Assembly: GCA_018267215.1 (NCBI GenBank)
Contig: JAFDYX010000002.1
Span: forward strand, 1 to 64,000
Direction of reading: 5' to 3'
Length of the DNA stretch: 64,000 nt
Origin: Bacteroidota bacterium
GTDB lineage: Bacteria; Bacteroidota; Bacteroidia; Cytophagales; Cyclobacteriaceae
Positions 45,819-55,042 of this stretch are shown one piece after another; within the stretch, counting starts at the first letter, position 1; each line of letters opens with the position of its first letter. The notes below the pieces were generated by a model. That model was not told the origin of the DNA, searched no databases, and saw nothing but the letters and a program-made list of their open reading frames with translations. The position numbers were made by a program, and so were the translations under genes.

Positions 45819-47969
45819 ATGCGAATCTTATTTCTCGCCCTCCTCTGCGAAACATTTTATATTTCGGTCACGGCTCAGGTGTACACACATGCCGATGCCA
45901 CTATACCCGTTGTGGTCAACGGAAAAAAAATACCGATGCCGTGGGCTGGTGGGCTTAACGCTGCACAAATCAACACAATTGACTTAAATGGCGATGGCCG
46001 GCCTGACTTGGCCGTGTTTGACCGTACCGCCAATAAAGTTTTTACCTATCTGGCTGCCGGAAATCAATATACCTACACACCCGACTATGAAACATTTTTC
46101 CCTTCCGGGATTTCAAACTGGATGTTGTTGCGCGACATCAACTGCGATGGCAAAAAAGATTTGTTAACTTCTAACCTCAGTGGGATTTCGGCATTCATCA
46201 ACACCACCCAAACAGGCAAGCCACTGTCGTGGCGGCCATTCAACCGGGGCAATCCGCTGCTGACGGTCGGGCTAAGCGGCACCATCAATTTACAAATGAA
46301 TGCTTCCGATATTCCCGCCATTGATGATGTGGACGGAGATGGCGACCTCGATATTATTGTTTCGCGTTTCAGTGGAGAAGGCTCCTTTGCTTTTCATCGA
46401 AACATGAGCATAGAAAATACAGGACGGTGCGATTCTCTGCAACTGAAATTAATGACCAACGTATGGGGAAATATGTATGAGTGCGAATGTGGATCGTATG
46501 CATTCAATGGCAGAACCTGCCCGCCACACGGAGCACGCATCCAGCATGACGAAGGCAAATCGCTGCTTACGTTAGACCTGACGAATGATGGTCTGCACGA
46601 CTTGCTTTTCTCGGAAGAAGAATGCAATTCATTGTATTCTTTTCCTAATCAGGGTACACCCGACAGCGCATTGTTCAACAGTTTCAGCATCTTCCCTTCC
46701 ACGCACCCCAGCACGGTGTTGTTTCCGGCAGCCTACTTTGAAGATGTAGATTTTGATGGCTTCAAAGACTTAATGGTTTCCACCAACATCAGCAATCGGG
46801 TGGCTACCGCGTTCGACCTCTCTAACTCAGTTTGGTTTTACAAAAACACCGGCACCAATTCGTTGCCTCAATTCAGTTTTCAAAAATCTAATTTTTTGCA
46901 AGAACAGATGATTGATGTCGGCAGCTATTCTTCTCCGGCATTTGCCGATTACGATGGCGATGGCGATCTGGATATGTTTATCAGTTACTGGGCTACGGCC
47001 GACACCGTGGCTTCTATTTACCAATTTCAAAATACCGGAAATTATTTTGAACCTTCTTACCAACTTATCACATCCGATTTTTTAAATTTTTCATCGCGCG
47101 GGTTATACAATATCAAAATCCAGTTTCTCGACATCAATGGAGATGGCAAAACAGATTTGGTCTTTACCGCCACCGATAAAACCACCTTCACCACACAGCT
47201 CTATTATATGGCCAATCAGTCAACAACGGGTATTGATCTTACGAACAGTTCGCCCGTGCAGGTGGGCTTTTCAGTGGGGCAATATGAAAACCTCTACCTG
47301 TATGATATTGACAGCGATGGCAATGTTGACATATTATGGGGAAAAGCTGACGGATCGCTTCAATATTACCGCAACCTGGGCTCGTTTGTTTTTGTATTAA
47401 ATAATGCCAGTTACTTAGGGGTGGGTGCCAGCACAAACAGGTATTGTGTTTCACCGGTTGTAGCCGATTTTCAAAACGATGGCAAACCCGATCTGATTTT
47501 AGGTAGTAAAGGGTCTATAGTGATGTTTCGCGATTTCAAATCGGCCACAGCAAGCGATACATTACTAATACACAATTCCTTAAAAAATGAGTATGAATCT
47601 AAACGTATTTCAGCCTACCTCTCGTTGACAGCCGCAGATCTGCACGCCAATAAATATCCATTGATCATTGCCGGTACTATCACTGGCGGGTTAGTGGTGC
47701 TAAAACAAGACAGCACAGCTTTATCGCAGGCAGAAAACATTGTAACGATGTACCCCAACCCCGTAGCACAAGGGCAGGCCATTAGTTTTCGCGGAACGAT
47801 GGATTTCAATGCACAGTTTTTTAACATCATGGGGCAAAAAATATCCGAACCGATAGCCGTTCATTCGAACCAGATCGAAACAATAGAACAAAGCCTGAGT
47901 GCCGGCATGTATTTCGTTCGCTGCCAATGGAACGGGGGGACGAAAACCTTGAAATTGATTGTCAAATAA
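45819..47969 (+). CDS. VCBS/FG-GAP repeat protein with T9SS C-terminal sorting domain
   Basis: The 716-residue secreted protein has a signal peptide (MRILFLALLCETFYISVTAQ) and many FG-GAP loops (LNGDGRPDLAVF, VDGDGDLDIIV, FDGFKDLMV, DGDGDLDMFI, DSDGNVDILW). The C-terminal 80 residues form a type A T9SS sorting domain (MYPNPVAQGQ ... TKTLKLIVK) for export by the T9SS and attachment to the surface. The frame can be extended upstream, but ATG 45819 gives the natural signal. Its substrate or role is unknown; it may bind or process polymers. Confidence 0.9.
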   Translation: MRILFLALLCETFYISVTAQVYTHADATIPVVVNGKKIPMPWAGGLNAAQINTIDLNGDGRPDLAVFDRTANKVFTYLAAGNQYTYTPDYETFFPSGISNWMLLRDINCDGKKDLLTSNLSGISAFINTTQTGKPLSWRPFNRGNPLLTVGLSGTINLQMNASDIPAIDDVDGDGDLDIIVSRFSGEGSFAFHRNMSIENTGRCDSLQLKLMTNVWGNMYECECGSYAFNGRTCPPHGARIQHDEGKSLLTLDLTNDGLHDLLFSEEECNSLYSFPNQGTPDSALFNSFSIFPSTHPSTVLFPAAYFEDVDFDGFKDLMVSTNISNRVATAFDLSNSVWFYKNTGTNSLPQFSFQKSNFLQEQMIDVGSYSSPAFADYDGDGDLDMFISYWATADTVASIYQFQNTGNYFEPSYQLITSDFLNFSSRGLYNIKIQFLDINGDGKTDLVFTATDKTTFTTQLYYMANQSTTGIDLTNSSPVQVGFSVGQYENLYLYDIDSDGNVDILWGKADGSLQYYRNLGSFVFVLNNASYLGVGASTNRYCVSPVVADFQNDGKPDLILGSKGSIVMFRDFKSATASDTLLIHNSLKNEYESKRISAYLSLTAADLHANKYPLIIAGTITGGLVVLKQDSTALSQAENIVTMYPNPVAQGQAISFRGTMDFNAQFFNIMGQKISEPIAVHSNQIETIEQSLSAGMYFVRCQWNGGTKTLKLIVK

Positions 47970-48055
47970 AAAATCTCGCCTTTCTTAACACTTTTTAATC
48001 ATTAAGCACATCCTTTTTGGGGAGTTTTGCGTTTGCTTCACATATTTGCGCCCCC

Positions 48056-48730
48056 ATGGCAGAGAAAAGCAGCATTTTTGATATGATTGGCCCGGTAATG
48101 ATCGGTCCCTCCAGTTCGCACACAGCCGGTGTGGTACGCATTGCCAAAGCTGCCGTCAATGTATTGGGCGGCATTCCGGATGAAGCCGACATCACCTTTT
48201 ATAATTCTTTTGCCCGCACCTACGAAGGCCACGGCAGCGACCGCGCCATTTTAGCCGGATTGATGGATTTTAATACCGATGATAAACGTATTAAAGAAGC
48301 CATAAAAATTGCCGGCCAACAAGGGCTGAAATATCATTTTAAGTCCATCGGAAATGCCTCTACCCTACACCCTAACTCTATCCGCTTAAAATTGAAGAAG
48401 GGCAGCCACGAAGTAGAAATATTGGGCGAAAGCAAAGGCGGGGGAATCATAAACATTGCCGAAGTGGATGGATTTAAGGCTGACTTTTCTACCAGCCTGC
48501 ATACAACCATTATTTTTGCCGATGATGTAAAAGGGAGCATTGCCTTTATTGCCAATGTGCTGGCACATGATGATTGCAACATTGCCACCATGTCGGTATC
48601 GCGCAAAGGAAAAAATGATTTGGCCTGTTTAGTAATTGAGATGGATTCGGGCATTAAACCTGTAACATTTGAATACCTGAAAAGTCTAAGTTGGATAAAA
48701 GAAGTGATTTATATTCCTCAAATTAATTAG
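48056..48730 (+). CDS. sdaAB: L-serine dehydratase beta subunit (iron-sulfur type)
   Basis: The 224-residue protein has the SDH beta motif MIGPSSSHTAGVVRIA (about 14-29), and a C-terminal ACT-like domain (residues 150-224, starting around HTTIIFADDVKGSIAFI). In split-type enzymes this pairs with an alpha subunit that carries the [4Fe-4S] cluster; no alpha gene is present in the window. The start is ATG 48056 (MAEKSSIFD); the frame extends upstream from there but without typical sequence. Confidence 0.92.
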   Translation: MAEKSSIFDMIGPVMIGPSSSHTAGVVRIAKAAVNVLGGIPDEADITFYNSFARTYEGHGSDRAILAGLMDFNTDDKRIKEAIKIAGQQGLKYHFKSIGNASTLHPNSIRLKLKKGSHEVEILGESKGGGIINIAEVDGFKADFSTSLHTTIIFADDVKGSIAFIANVLAHDDCNIATMSVSRKGKNDLACLVIEMDSGIKPVTFEYLKSLSWIKEVIYIPQIN

Positions 48731-48733
48731 TGT

Positions 48734-50158
48734 ATGAAGAAACTGGTACTTGTCTTTTTTATGATCGGAAGTTGGGCGCTGGCTGGCGCGCAAGAAAAAT
48801 TAACGATGCAAGAGTGTATTCAAATTGCGTTAGGCAACAACCTGACCGTAAAACGTAGTGTGTACAATGTAGAAACTAACCGTATCAGTCTGTTAACCTC
48901 CAAAGGAAATTTTCTGCCCAGTTTAAATCTCAATACATCAGGTAGCCAAAACTACGGCCGGAACTTGAACCCGGTAACCTACCAATACTATGAGGGTGTT
49001 ACTAAAACAATCAATCCGGCTGTGATGGGGCAGATCACTTTGTTCAACGGGCTTCGCAATCAATATACATTCCGGCAAAGCAAGAAAAATATTGAAGCGG
49101 CTGACTTGGATCTGCAGAAAGCAAAAAATGATGTAATCATCAGCGTGGTAACCAACTACACCAATGTCATCCTGAACAAGGAACTGCTGGAGAACGCAAA
49201 GTTTCAACTAAACTCCGGCCAGCAAACATTAGATAAAATAACCAAACAAGTAGAGGCCGGTGCGTTATCGCTCAGCAACCAGTTAAGCCAGGAGGCTGTA
49301 GTGGCCACCAACGAAAGCAACTTAGTAACACAGGAAAACGCCTACAACCTCTCGCTGCTTACTTTAAAACAGTCTATGCAGGTACCCGCCTCCAATCAAT
49401 TTGAGATTGTCGTGCCGGATATTACCATCGAAGATATGTCCATTCCGCAAACACCCGAAGAAGTTTACAAAACCTCTACGGAGAATTTGCCTCAGGTAAA
49501 AAGTGCTTTACTGAAAGTGGAGAGTGCTGAACTGGCTCTGAAAGCTGCCCGTGCCAATTACCTTCCGAAACTGTCGGGAAGTTTTGCGGCCATCTCTAAC
49601 TACAACAGCGCGTCAGACGGGCCACGCTATAATATGGGGGGCATGGCACCTGTTACAATCGGGTATGTCAACGGAAATACGTCTGTGCCTGTTACTACAC
49701 TCATGCCTCAACAAATACAGTTCTCTGACCACTATCGCCCCGGAGAACAGTTGGCTGATAATATGTACAAAAACCTTGGGCTCTCTCTTTCTATTCCGAT
49801 CTTAAGCGGATTTCAAACGCGCACTGGTGTCCAGCAGGCCATCATCAATCGCGAGCTTGCCAATATTACCGTGAAAGAAACTGAAAACACACTCAGGCAA
49901 GCCATAGAAACTGCTTATAACAATGCCATAGCCGCTGCCAAAACGTATGCGGCTGCCGTCAAACAAGTTAAATCTAACCAAGAAGCATTTCGCATGACAC
50001 AGCAGCGTTACGAAAATGGAGCTGCCACCTATATCGAATATCAGGTTTCCTCTAACGACCTTTTCTCTGCCAAGTCATCGCTGGCAAGGGCAAAGTATAA
50101 TTTTCTGTTAACCAAAAAAGTGCTCGAGTTCTATCAGGGTAAAACCATTGAGTACTGA
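48734..50158 (+). CDS. TolC-family outer-membrane efflux protein
   Basis: The 474-residue protein (signal peptide ending ALAGA) has the two long alpha-helical hairpin repeats of TolC (KLTMQECIQIALGNN, ETENTLRQAIETAYNNAIAA). It would form the outer-membrane channel of an exporter with the periplasmic adaptor encoded downstream. It starts 3 bases after the serine dehydratase stop, so the genes are probably co-transcribed. Confidence 0.94.
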   Translation: MKKLVLVFFMIGSWALAGAQEKLTMQECIQIALGNNLTVKRSVYNVETNRISLLTSKGNFLPSLNLNTSGSQNYGRNLNPVTYQYYEGVTKTINPAVMGQITLFNGLRNQYTFRQSKKNIEAADLDLQKAKNDVIISVVTNYTNVILNKELLENAKFQLNSGQQTLDKITKQVEAGALSLSNQLSQEAVVATNESNLVTQENAYNLSLLTLKQSMQVPASNQFEIVVPDITIEDMSIPQTPEEVYKTSTENLPQVKSALLKVESAELALKAARANYLPKLSGSFAAISNYNSASDGPRYNMGGMAPVTIGYVNGNTSVPVTTLMPQQIQFSDHYRPGEQLADNMYKNLGLSLSIPILSGFQTRTGVQQAIINRELANITVKETENTLRQAIETAYNNAIAAAKTYAAAVKQVKSNQEAFRMTQQRYENGAATYIEYQVSSNDLFSAKSSLARAKYNFLLTKKVLEFYQGKTIEY

Positions 50159-50220
50159 ATTTGATTATTTTTTATCCGACTATCTAACCTCTAATCATAA
50201 ACTTCTAACTTCTAATTTTC

Positions 50221-51615
50221 ATGGCTAAGCAAAAGAAAAAATCAAACCGGCTGATGTACTGGGGAATCGGCATTCTGGTAGGTATTATTCTGATCCTCAT
50301 CGTGGGCAAATCGCAGGGTTGGATCGGTGCATCGAATGAATTAGAGGTAGAGTTAGGCAAGACTAAAAGAGTTTCCATTACAGAAAAAGTGAGCGCCTCG
50401 GGTACAGTGCAGCCTGTCATCGAAGTAAAAATCGCTCCGGAAGTTTCGGGCGAAATTATAGACCTGAATGTAGAAGACGGTGACTCGGTGAGCTTAGGAA
50501 AAGTTTTGGTTAAAATCAGACCCGATATTTTGTTGAGCCAGTTAGAAAGAAATGAAGCCATGCTCAGCCAGCAGCGAGCTAATGTAGAAGCCAGCAAAGC
50601 AGCTATCTCAGTGGCAGAAGCCAACTTTGCCAAGGCTGAACTTGACTACAAGCGTCAGGAAAAACTGCACAGCGAAAAGGTAATCTCCGATGCCGACTGG
50701 CAAACAGCGGAGCAAGCATACCGGGTTGCCAAGAACAACTTGGCTTCGGCACACCGAAATTATGATGCCACTAAATTTGTGGTAAGCAGCACAGAAGCAT
50801 CTGTAAAAGAGGCACGTGAAAATGTACGCAAAACCACTGTGGTGGCGCCCATGAAAGGTACAGTTTCCAAACTGAGTGTAAAGAAAGGCGAGCGTGTGGT
50901 GGGTACCGCCACCATGACGGGAACAGAAATGCTGCGCATTGCCGACCTCAACGTAATGGAAGTGCGTGTCAATGTGAATGAAAACGACATCGTGCGCGTT
51001 CACCTGCGCGATACGGTTATCATAGATGTAGATGCGTACTCTGCCACCGGCAAGCAATTTAAAGGTGTGGTAACCAATATTGCCAACACGGCCAAAGACA
51101 AAACCTCTACCGATGCCATTACCGAGTTTGAGGTACGCATTTTAATCTTGCGCTCTTCTTATCAGGATCTTATCAAGAAAGGGAATAAATACCCCTTTCG
51201 TCCCGGCATGACGGCCAGTGTGGAGATCATCACCCAAAAGAAAGACAATGTTTTATCGGTGCCGCTGGCTGCCGTAACAACACGTACCGCAGAAGGAATG
51301 AAACTGGAGAAGAAGCCAAGCGGCCCCGAGAATGATTACGAAGACGACAATAGCGAACGCAAAGTAACTACCGGCAAAGAAAAAGAAAAGAAAGAAGACC
51401 GCATTGTTGTGTTCATCAGCGACAAAGGCATCGCAAAAATGAAAGAAGTAAAAACAGGTATCAGCGATTATGATAACATAGAAATTACGTCTGGTTTACC
51501 CGACAGTGCTACAGTTATTACCGGACCATTTTTGGTAGTTTCTAAGCGTCTGAAAGACGGAGACAAAATTAAGTTAGCTCCAAAAGGAGACAAAAAAGAA
51601 GAGCCTAAAAAATAA
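50221..51615 (+). CDS. HlyD/MacA-type periplasmic adaptor protein
   Basis: The 464-residue protein has an N-terminal membrane anchor (about 12-28), a lipoyl domain split by a coiled-coil hairpin (about residues 60-220; VSASGTVQPVIEVKIAPEVS at its start) and a beta-barrel domain, then a variable Lys/Glu-rich tail. It would link the TolC channel to an inner-membrane pump. No pump gene lies directly downstream; a terminator does. MacB-like genes are more than 9 kb away. Confidence 0.93.
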   Translation: MAKQKKKSNRLMYWGIGILVGIILILIVGKSQGWIGASNELEVELGKTKRVSITEKVSASGTVQPVIEVKIAPEVSGEIIDLNVEDGDSVSLGKVLVKIRPDILLSQLERNEAMLSQQRANVEASKAAISVAEANFAKAELDYKRQEKLHSEKVISDADWQTAEQAYRVAKNNLASAHRNYDATKFVVSSTEASVKEARENVRKTTVVAPMKGTVSKLSVKKGERVVGTATMTGTEMLRIADLNVMEVRVNVNENDIVRVHLRDTVIIDVDAYSATGKQFKGVVTNIANTAKDKTSTDAITEFEVRILILRSSYQDLIKKGNKYPFRPGMTASVEIITQKKDNVLSVPLAAVTTRTAEGMKLEKKPSGPENDYEDDNSERKVTTGKEKEKKEDRIVVFISDKGIAKMKEVKTGISDYDNIEITSGLPDSATVITGPFLVVSKRLKDGDKIKLAPKGDKKEEPKK

Positions 51616-51644
51616 CTTACTACAACTTTCGGTTAGCGAAAGTA

Positions 51645-51687
51645 AAACCCTCTCAACGAGTTGAATGTTGGGAGGGTTTATTTTTTT
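51645..51687 (+). terminator. Rho-independent terminator after the TolC-HlyD genes
   Basis: AAACCCTCTCAAC at 51645-51657 pairs with GTTGGGAGGGTTT at 51667-51679 (one G-U pair) around a 9-base loop and is followed by a T run (51681-51687). It separates the efflux genes from the pyrophosphatase gene. Confidence 0.8.
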
Positions 51688-51698
51688 ATCTTCGCAAG

Positions 51699-52235
51699 AT
51701 GATCAACCATCCCTGGCACGAAGTACCGGTAGGCAGCAACCCGCCCGAACACATCAACGGCATTGTGGAAATCGCCACTGGCATGCGCACCAAGTACGAA
51801 GTGGACAAAGAAACCGGGCTGCTGAAGCTCGACCGGATACTCTACTCAGCCGTTTATTATCCGGCTAATTATGGATTTATTCCACAAACATTAGGTGATG
51901 ACCACGACCCGTTGGACATCATGATTTTGTGCCGCGAGCCCATCCAGCCATTGTGTTTAGTACCTGCCCGTGTCATCGGTGTGATGCGCATGATTGACCA
52001 AGGGTTGGGCGATGAAAAAATCCTGGCCGTAGCCGAAAATGATGCCAGCACCCGACACCTGAAAGACATCAGCGAACTGGAAGATCATTTTAAGTTGGAA
52101 CTGAAAGAGTTTTTTGAGAGCTACAAAAAACTGGAGAATAAAATCGTGATCGTTCCCGATTTTCAGGGTAAAGAAACTGCCATGAAAATTATTGAAAAAG
52201 CAGTAGCCCAATACCAAGAGAAATATACCCGGTGA
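51699..52235 (+). CDS. ppa: Inorganic pyrophosphatase
   Basis: Soluble family I pyrophosphatase hydrolyses PPi to phosphate and drives biosynthesis. The 178-residue protein has the signature DDHDPLDIMIL, the EIATGMRTKYEVDKETG segment and the DRILYSAVYYPANYGFIPQT segment. A TATCTTCG element, a near match to the -7 consensus, ends 4 bases before the ATG, so the mRNA leader is probably very short. Its stop overlaps the GT9 start by 3 bases. Confidence 0.97.
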   Translation: MINHPWHEVPVGSNPPEHINGIVEIATGMRTKYEVDKETGLLKLDRILYSAVYYPANYGFIPQTLGDDHDPLDIMILCREPIQPLCLVPARVIGVMRMIDQGLGDEKILAVAENDASTRHLKDISELEDHFKLELKEFFESYKKLENKIVIVPDFQGKETAMKIIEKAVAQYQEKYTR

Positions 52236-53230
52236 TTGCGCGCCCTCCTTCCTTCCTCATCATACAAACAGCTTTTATTGGCGATGTCATTCTGGCTACT
52301 GCACTGATCGAAAAAATTCACTACCACTATCCCGATTCGCCCATTGATTTTTTGGTGCGAAAAGGGAATGAAGAACTGCTGCAAGGCCATCCGTACCTGC
52401 GCACCGTTTTGGTCTGGAATAAAAAGCAATCCAAGATCAAAAACCTGTTTCGGATGATTTTTCAGATCAGGAAAAACAAATATCACTACATAGTCAACGT
52501 TCATCGGTTTGCCAGTTCGGGCATCATCACGGCATTTTCCGGTGCTCCGGTTAAATTAGGCTTTGCCAAAAACCCACTCTCTTTTCTATTCACCAAAAAA
52601 TTTATCCACCCGATTGGGAGCACGCATGAAGTAATCCGAAACCAAACCCTCATTGAAGAACTGACCGATCGCGAATTAACCAAACCTCGCTTATACCCGT
52701 CTGCTCAACATTACGAAAGCGTGAGCCAATATAAAAAAGGAAGTTACATCTGCCTGGCGCCCACATCGGTATGGTTTACTAAACAACTGCCTTCAGAAAA
52801 ATGGATTGACTTGCTGGTTTCATTAAAGGGTCGTTTTAAAAACTATTATTTACTGGGCGCACCAAATGATCAGGCCACGTGTGAGTCTATCCGGCAGGCT
52901 ACAGCTGACGAGCACGTCATCAACTTATCCGGGAAGCTTTCGTTCTTGGAATCGGCCGCTTTGATGAAAGATGCAGAAATGAATTTTGTCAATGACTCGG
53001 CTCCGCTGCATATCGCTTCGGCCATGAATGCGCCCGTTACATCTGTCTTTTGTTCTACCGTGCCCGCATTTGGGTTTACGCCCCTCTCCGACCGCTCATA
53101 CATTATTGAAACAAACGAGAAATTAGATTGCCGACCTTGCGGGCTGCACGGATTCCGGCAATGTCCGAAAGGCCATTTTAAATGTGCCTACACCATTGAG
53201 AATACACAACTACTTCAACCGCTTCCATAA
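52232..53230 (+). CDS. Glycosyltransferase family 9 (heptosyltransferase-like)
   Basis: The 332-residue protein begins with GTG at 52232, which overlaps the ppa stop. The N-terminal FLIIQTAFIGDVILATALIE and the C-terminal FVNDSAPLHIASAMNAPVTSVF match GT9 enzymes that add heptose or another sugar to lipopolysaccharide core. A cysteine-rich end (CRPCGLHGFRQCPKGHFKC) is also typical. It probably works on the LPS core. Confidence 0.9.
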   Translation: MIARPPSFLIIQTAFIGDVILATALIEKIHYHYPDSPIDFLVRKGNEELLQGHPYLRTVLVWNKKQSKIKNLFRMIFQIRKNKYHYIVNVHRFASSGIITAFSGAPVKLGFAKNPLSFLFTKKFIHPIGSTHEVIRNQTLIEELTDRELTKPRLYPSAQHYESVSQYKKGSYICLAPTSVWFTKQLPSEKWIDLLVSLKGRFKNYYLLGAPNDQATCESIRQATADEHVINLSGKLSFLESAALMKDAEMNFVNDSAPLHIASAMNAPVTSVFCSTVPAFGFTPLSDRSYIIETNEKLDCRPCGLHGFRQCPKGHFKCAYTIENTQLLQPLP

Positions 53231-53255
53231 AAAAGGCAGCCTGTTACGGCTGCCT
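53229..53255 (-). terminator. Rho-independent terminator of the DUF4412 gene (minus strand)
   Basis: On the minus strand the stem AGGCAGCC/GGCTGCCT (8 base pairs, 6-base loop) is followed by six T. It lies 22 bases after the DUF4412 stop. In the plus direction there is no T run, so it mainly serves the minus-strand gene. Confidence 0.8.
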
Positions 53256-53277
53256 CCTCTCTAACCAAATAAAAATG

Positions 53278-54102
53278 TTAACGCATGCCTCCAAACATGC
53301 CCTGTGTTTCTTTGTAATCGCTTGGGACGGTAAACAGCGATGCGTTCAACGACTCGCGTTTAATATCTGTTACTTCCATCACCATATTACCTTGCTTGGT
53401 AGCTGTTTCTATGCGCAGAGGTACACCGTCCACACCTTCGTATGTTAACGACTGCCCTTTGCCCACGCGCTGTTGAGAAAACGCTTTAAGGTCTATGTCT
53501 TTAAAATCGGTGGTAGTCCATAAGCTAACCTTTACCTCCATATTATGTTCTGAGGATGTTACAATGTATTTGGTGCAGGTATGCCCCAAAATAGATTTAG
53601 TTTCCGAAGTTTTCGTTACGGTGGGTTTTGTATCTTCGTTGTGTTGGCCGTTTCCTGATGGCAATAAGGAGTAGGTTTTATTTTCGCGGTCTATGCGCAC
53701 GCTTTTGTCGGGCGTGTGCAGCATATCTCCGGCCATCATTCCTCCCTCCATCGTAGTAAGCGTGTTAGCTCCTTTAATACGGACAATCATCTGCTTCGGC
53801 ATCATACTGCCCATCATATCGCCACCAGAGGCACCCTGCATGGCTTTTTCCATCATGGCTTTCATCTGCGGGTTTTGTTCCATCATGGCTTTAAATTGCG
53901 GATCTTTCATTTTTTCCTGCATCTCTTTCATCTTAGCTTGGGTGGCCGGGTCATTCATCTGCTTCTGTCCTTCCGCCATTTTAGCTTTCATGGCCGGGTC
54001 GGTAATATCCATTTTCATAGACCATTTAATGGTGCCTTCAAACGATTGGGCGTTTAAAGACAGCGTGGCTAGGGCAAAGGCTGCGATAATTATATTTTTC
54101 AT
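53278..54102 (-). CDS. Exported DUF4412 protein with a Met-rich repeat region
   Basis: The 274-residue secreted protein (signal peptide ending LNAQ) has a DUF4412 domain over the last 160 residues. Residues about 35-95 form Met-rich repeats, such as DPAMKAKM, DPATQAKMKEMQEKMKD, DPQFKAMMEQNPQMKAMMEK, which resemble STI1/DP-type helical repeats. Function is unknown; the repeats could bind hydrophobic surfaces or metals. A TATCTTCG element near 54122-54129 is a possible minus-strand -7 site. Confidence 0.85.
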   Translation of the reverse strand: MKNIIIAAFALATLSLNAQSFEGTIKWSMKMDITDPAMKAKMAEGQKQMNDPATQAKMKEMQEKMKDPQFKAMMEQNPQMKAMMEKAMQGASGGDMMGSMMPKQMIVRIKGANTLTTMEGGMMAGDMLHTPDKSVRIDRENKTYSLLPSGNGQHNEDTKPTVTKTSETKSILGHTCTKYIVTSSEHNMEVKVSLWTTTDFKDIDLKAFSQQRVGKGQSLTYEGVDGVPLRIETATKQGNMVMEVTDIKRESLNASLFTVPSDYKETQGMFGGMR

Positions 54103-54209
54103 AGGTTTGTTAATTATGAAACGAAGATAAAAAGTATTTAAGAAAAAAAATCACCGATTTAGGGGAGGCAAAAATCCAGCCAATTACAATCCGACAATTA
54201 TCTTACACC

Positions 54210-55013
54210 ATGCATTTCAAAATTACCAGCCTACAAAACCCTAAGATAAAAAGCCTGCTGGCGCTGGAGAAGCCACGCGAGCGCAGGAAACAGCAACTTT
54301 TTTTAATTGAAGGTAAACGCGAGATAGAATGGGCCGTGGAAGCCGGTTATAAAATCGGGAATCTATTTTTTTGCGATGAAATAATTGCCGCAGATGAAAT
54401 TCCGGAGAAACTGAAAAACGAGAAACTTCTGATCCCGGTATCTAAAGAAGTGTTCGAAAAAATTGCCGTACGCGAAGGATCGGGCGGATTGGTGGCCGTA
54501 GCCGAACAAAAGACCCATTTGCTTTCCGGCATTTCATTAAAAAAAAATCCATTGGTGCTGGTGTTAGAGTCCGTAGAAAAACCGGGCAACCTCGGGGCTG
54601 TATTGCGCACGGCCGATGCCGCGACCATAGATGCGGTGATTATTTGCGACCCGCAAACAGATTTTTATAACCCCAACGTCATCCGCTCGAGTGTAGGTTG
54701 TGTGTTTACCAACCAGTTGGCAGCCGCCTCTTCCGAAGATACCATCGTCTGGTTGAAGAAAAACAAGATCAATATTTATTGCACTTCGCTGCAAGCTGCG
54801 AAGCCCTATCACGAAATTGATTACACACAGCCATGCGCCATCGTGATGGGCACGGAAGCCACGGGCTTATCAGAACTGTGGACGAAAAACTCCGATGCCA
54901 ATATTATCATACCCATGCGCGGTAAAATTGATAGTATGAATGTATCCAATGCTGCGGCTGTGGTTACTTTTGAAGCCTTGCGACAACGACAAGTAAAAAT
55001 TCAGCAGCGGTAA
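54210..55013 (+). CDS. TrmH-family RNA 2'-O-methyltransferase
   Basis: SpoU-family enzymes methylate ribose 2'-OH in rRNA or tRNA using SAM. The 267-residue protein has a substrate-binding N-terminal domain (QNPKIKSLLALEKPRERRK) and the knotted SPOUT motifs ESVEKPGNLGAVLRTADA, IVMGTEATGLS and MNVSNAAAVVTFEALRQR. It stands alone between divergent and convergent genes; the exact RNA site is not readable. Confidence 0.94.
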   Translation: MHFKITSLQNPKIKSLLALEKPRERRKQQLFLIEGKREIEWAVEAGYKIGNLFFCDEIIAADEIPEKLKNEKLLIPVSKEVFEKIAVREGSGGLVAVAEQKTHLLSGISLKKNPLVLVLESVEKPGNLGAVLRTADAATIDAVIICDPQTDFYNPNVIRSSVGCVFTNQLAAASSEDTIVWLKKNKINIYCTSLQAAKPYHEIDYTQPCAIVMGTEATGLSELWTKNSDANIIIPMRGKIDSMNVSNAAAVVTFEALRQRQVKIQQR

Positions 55014-55042
55014 AATCTGACCTTTCTACCTATCCTATTTTT

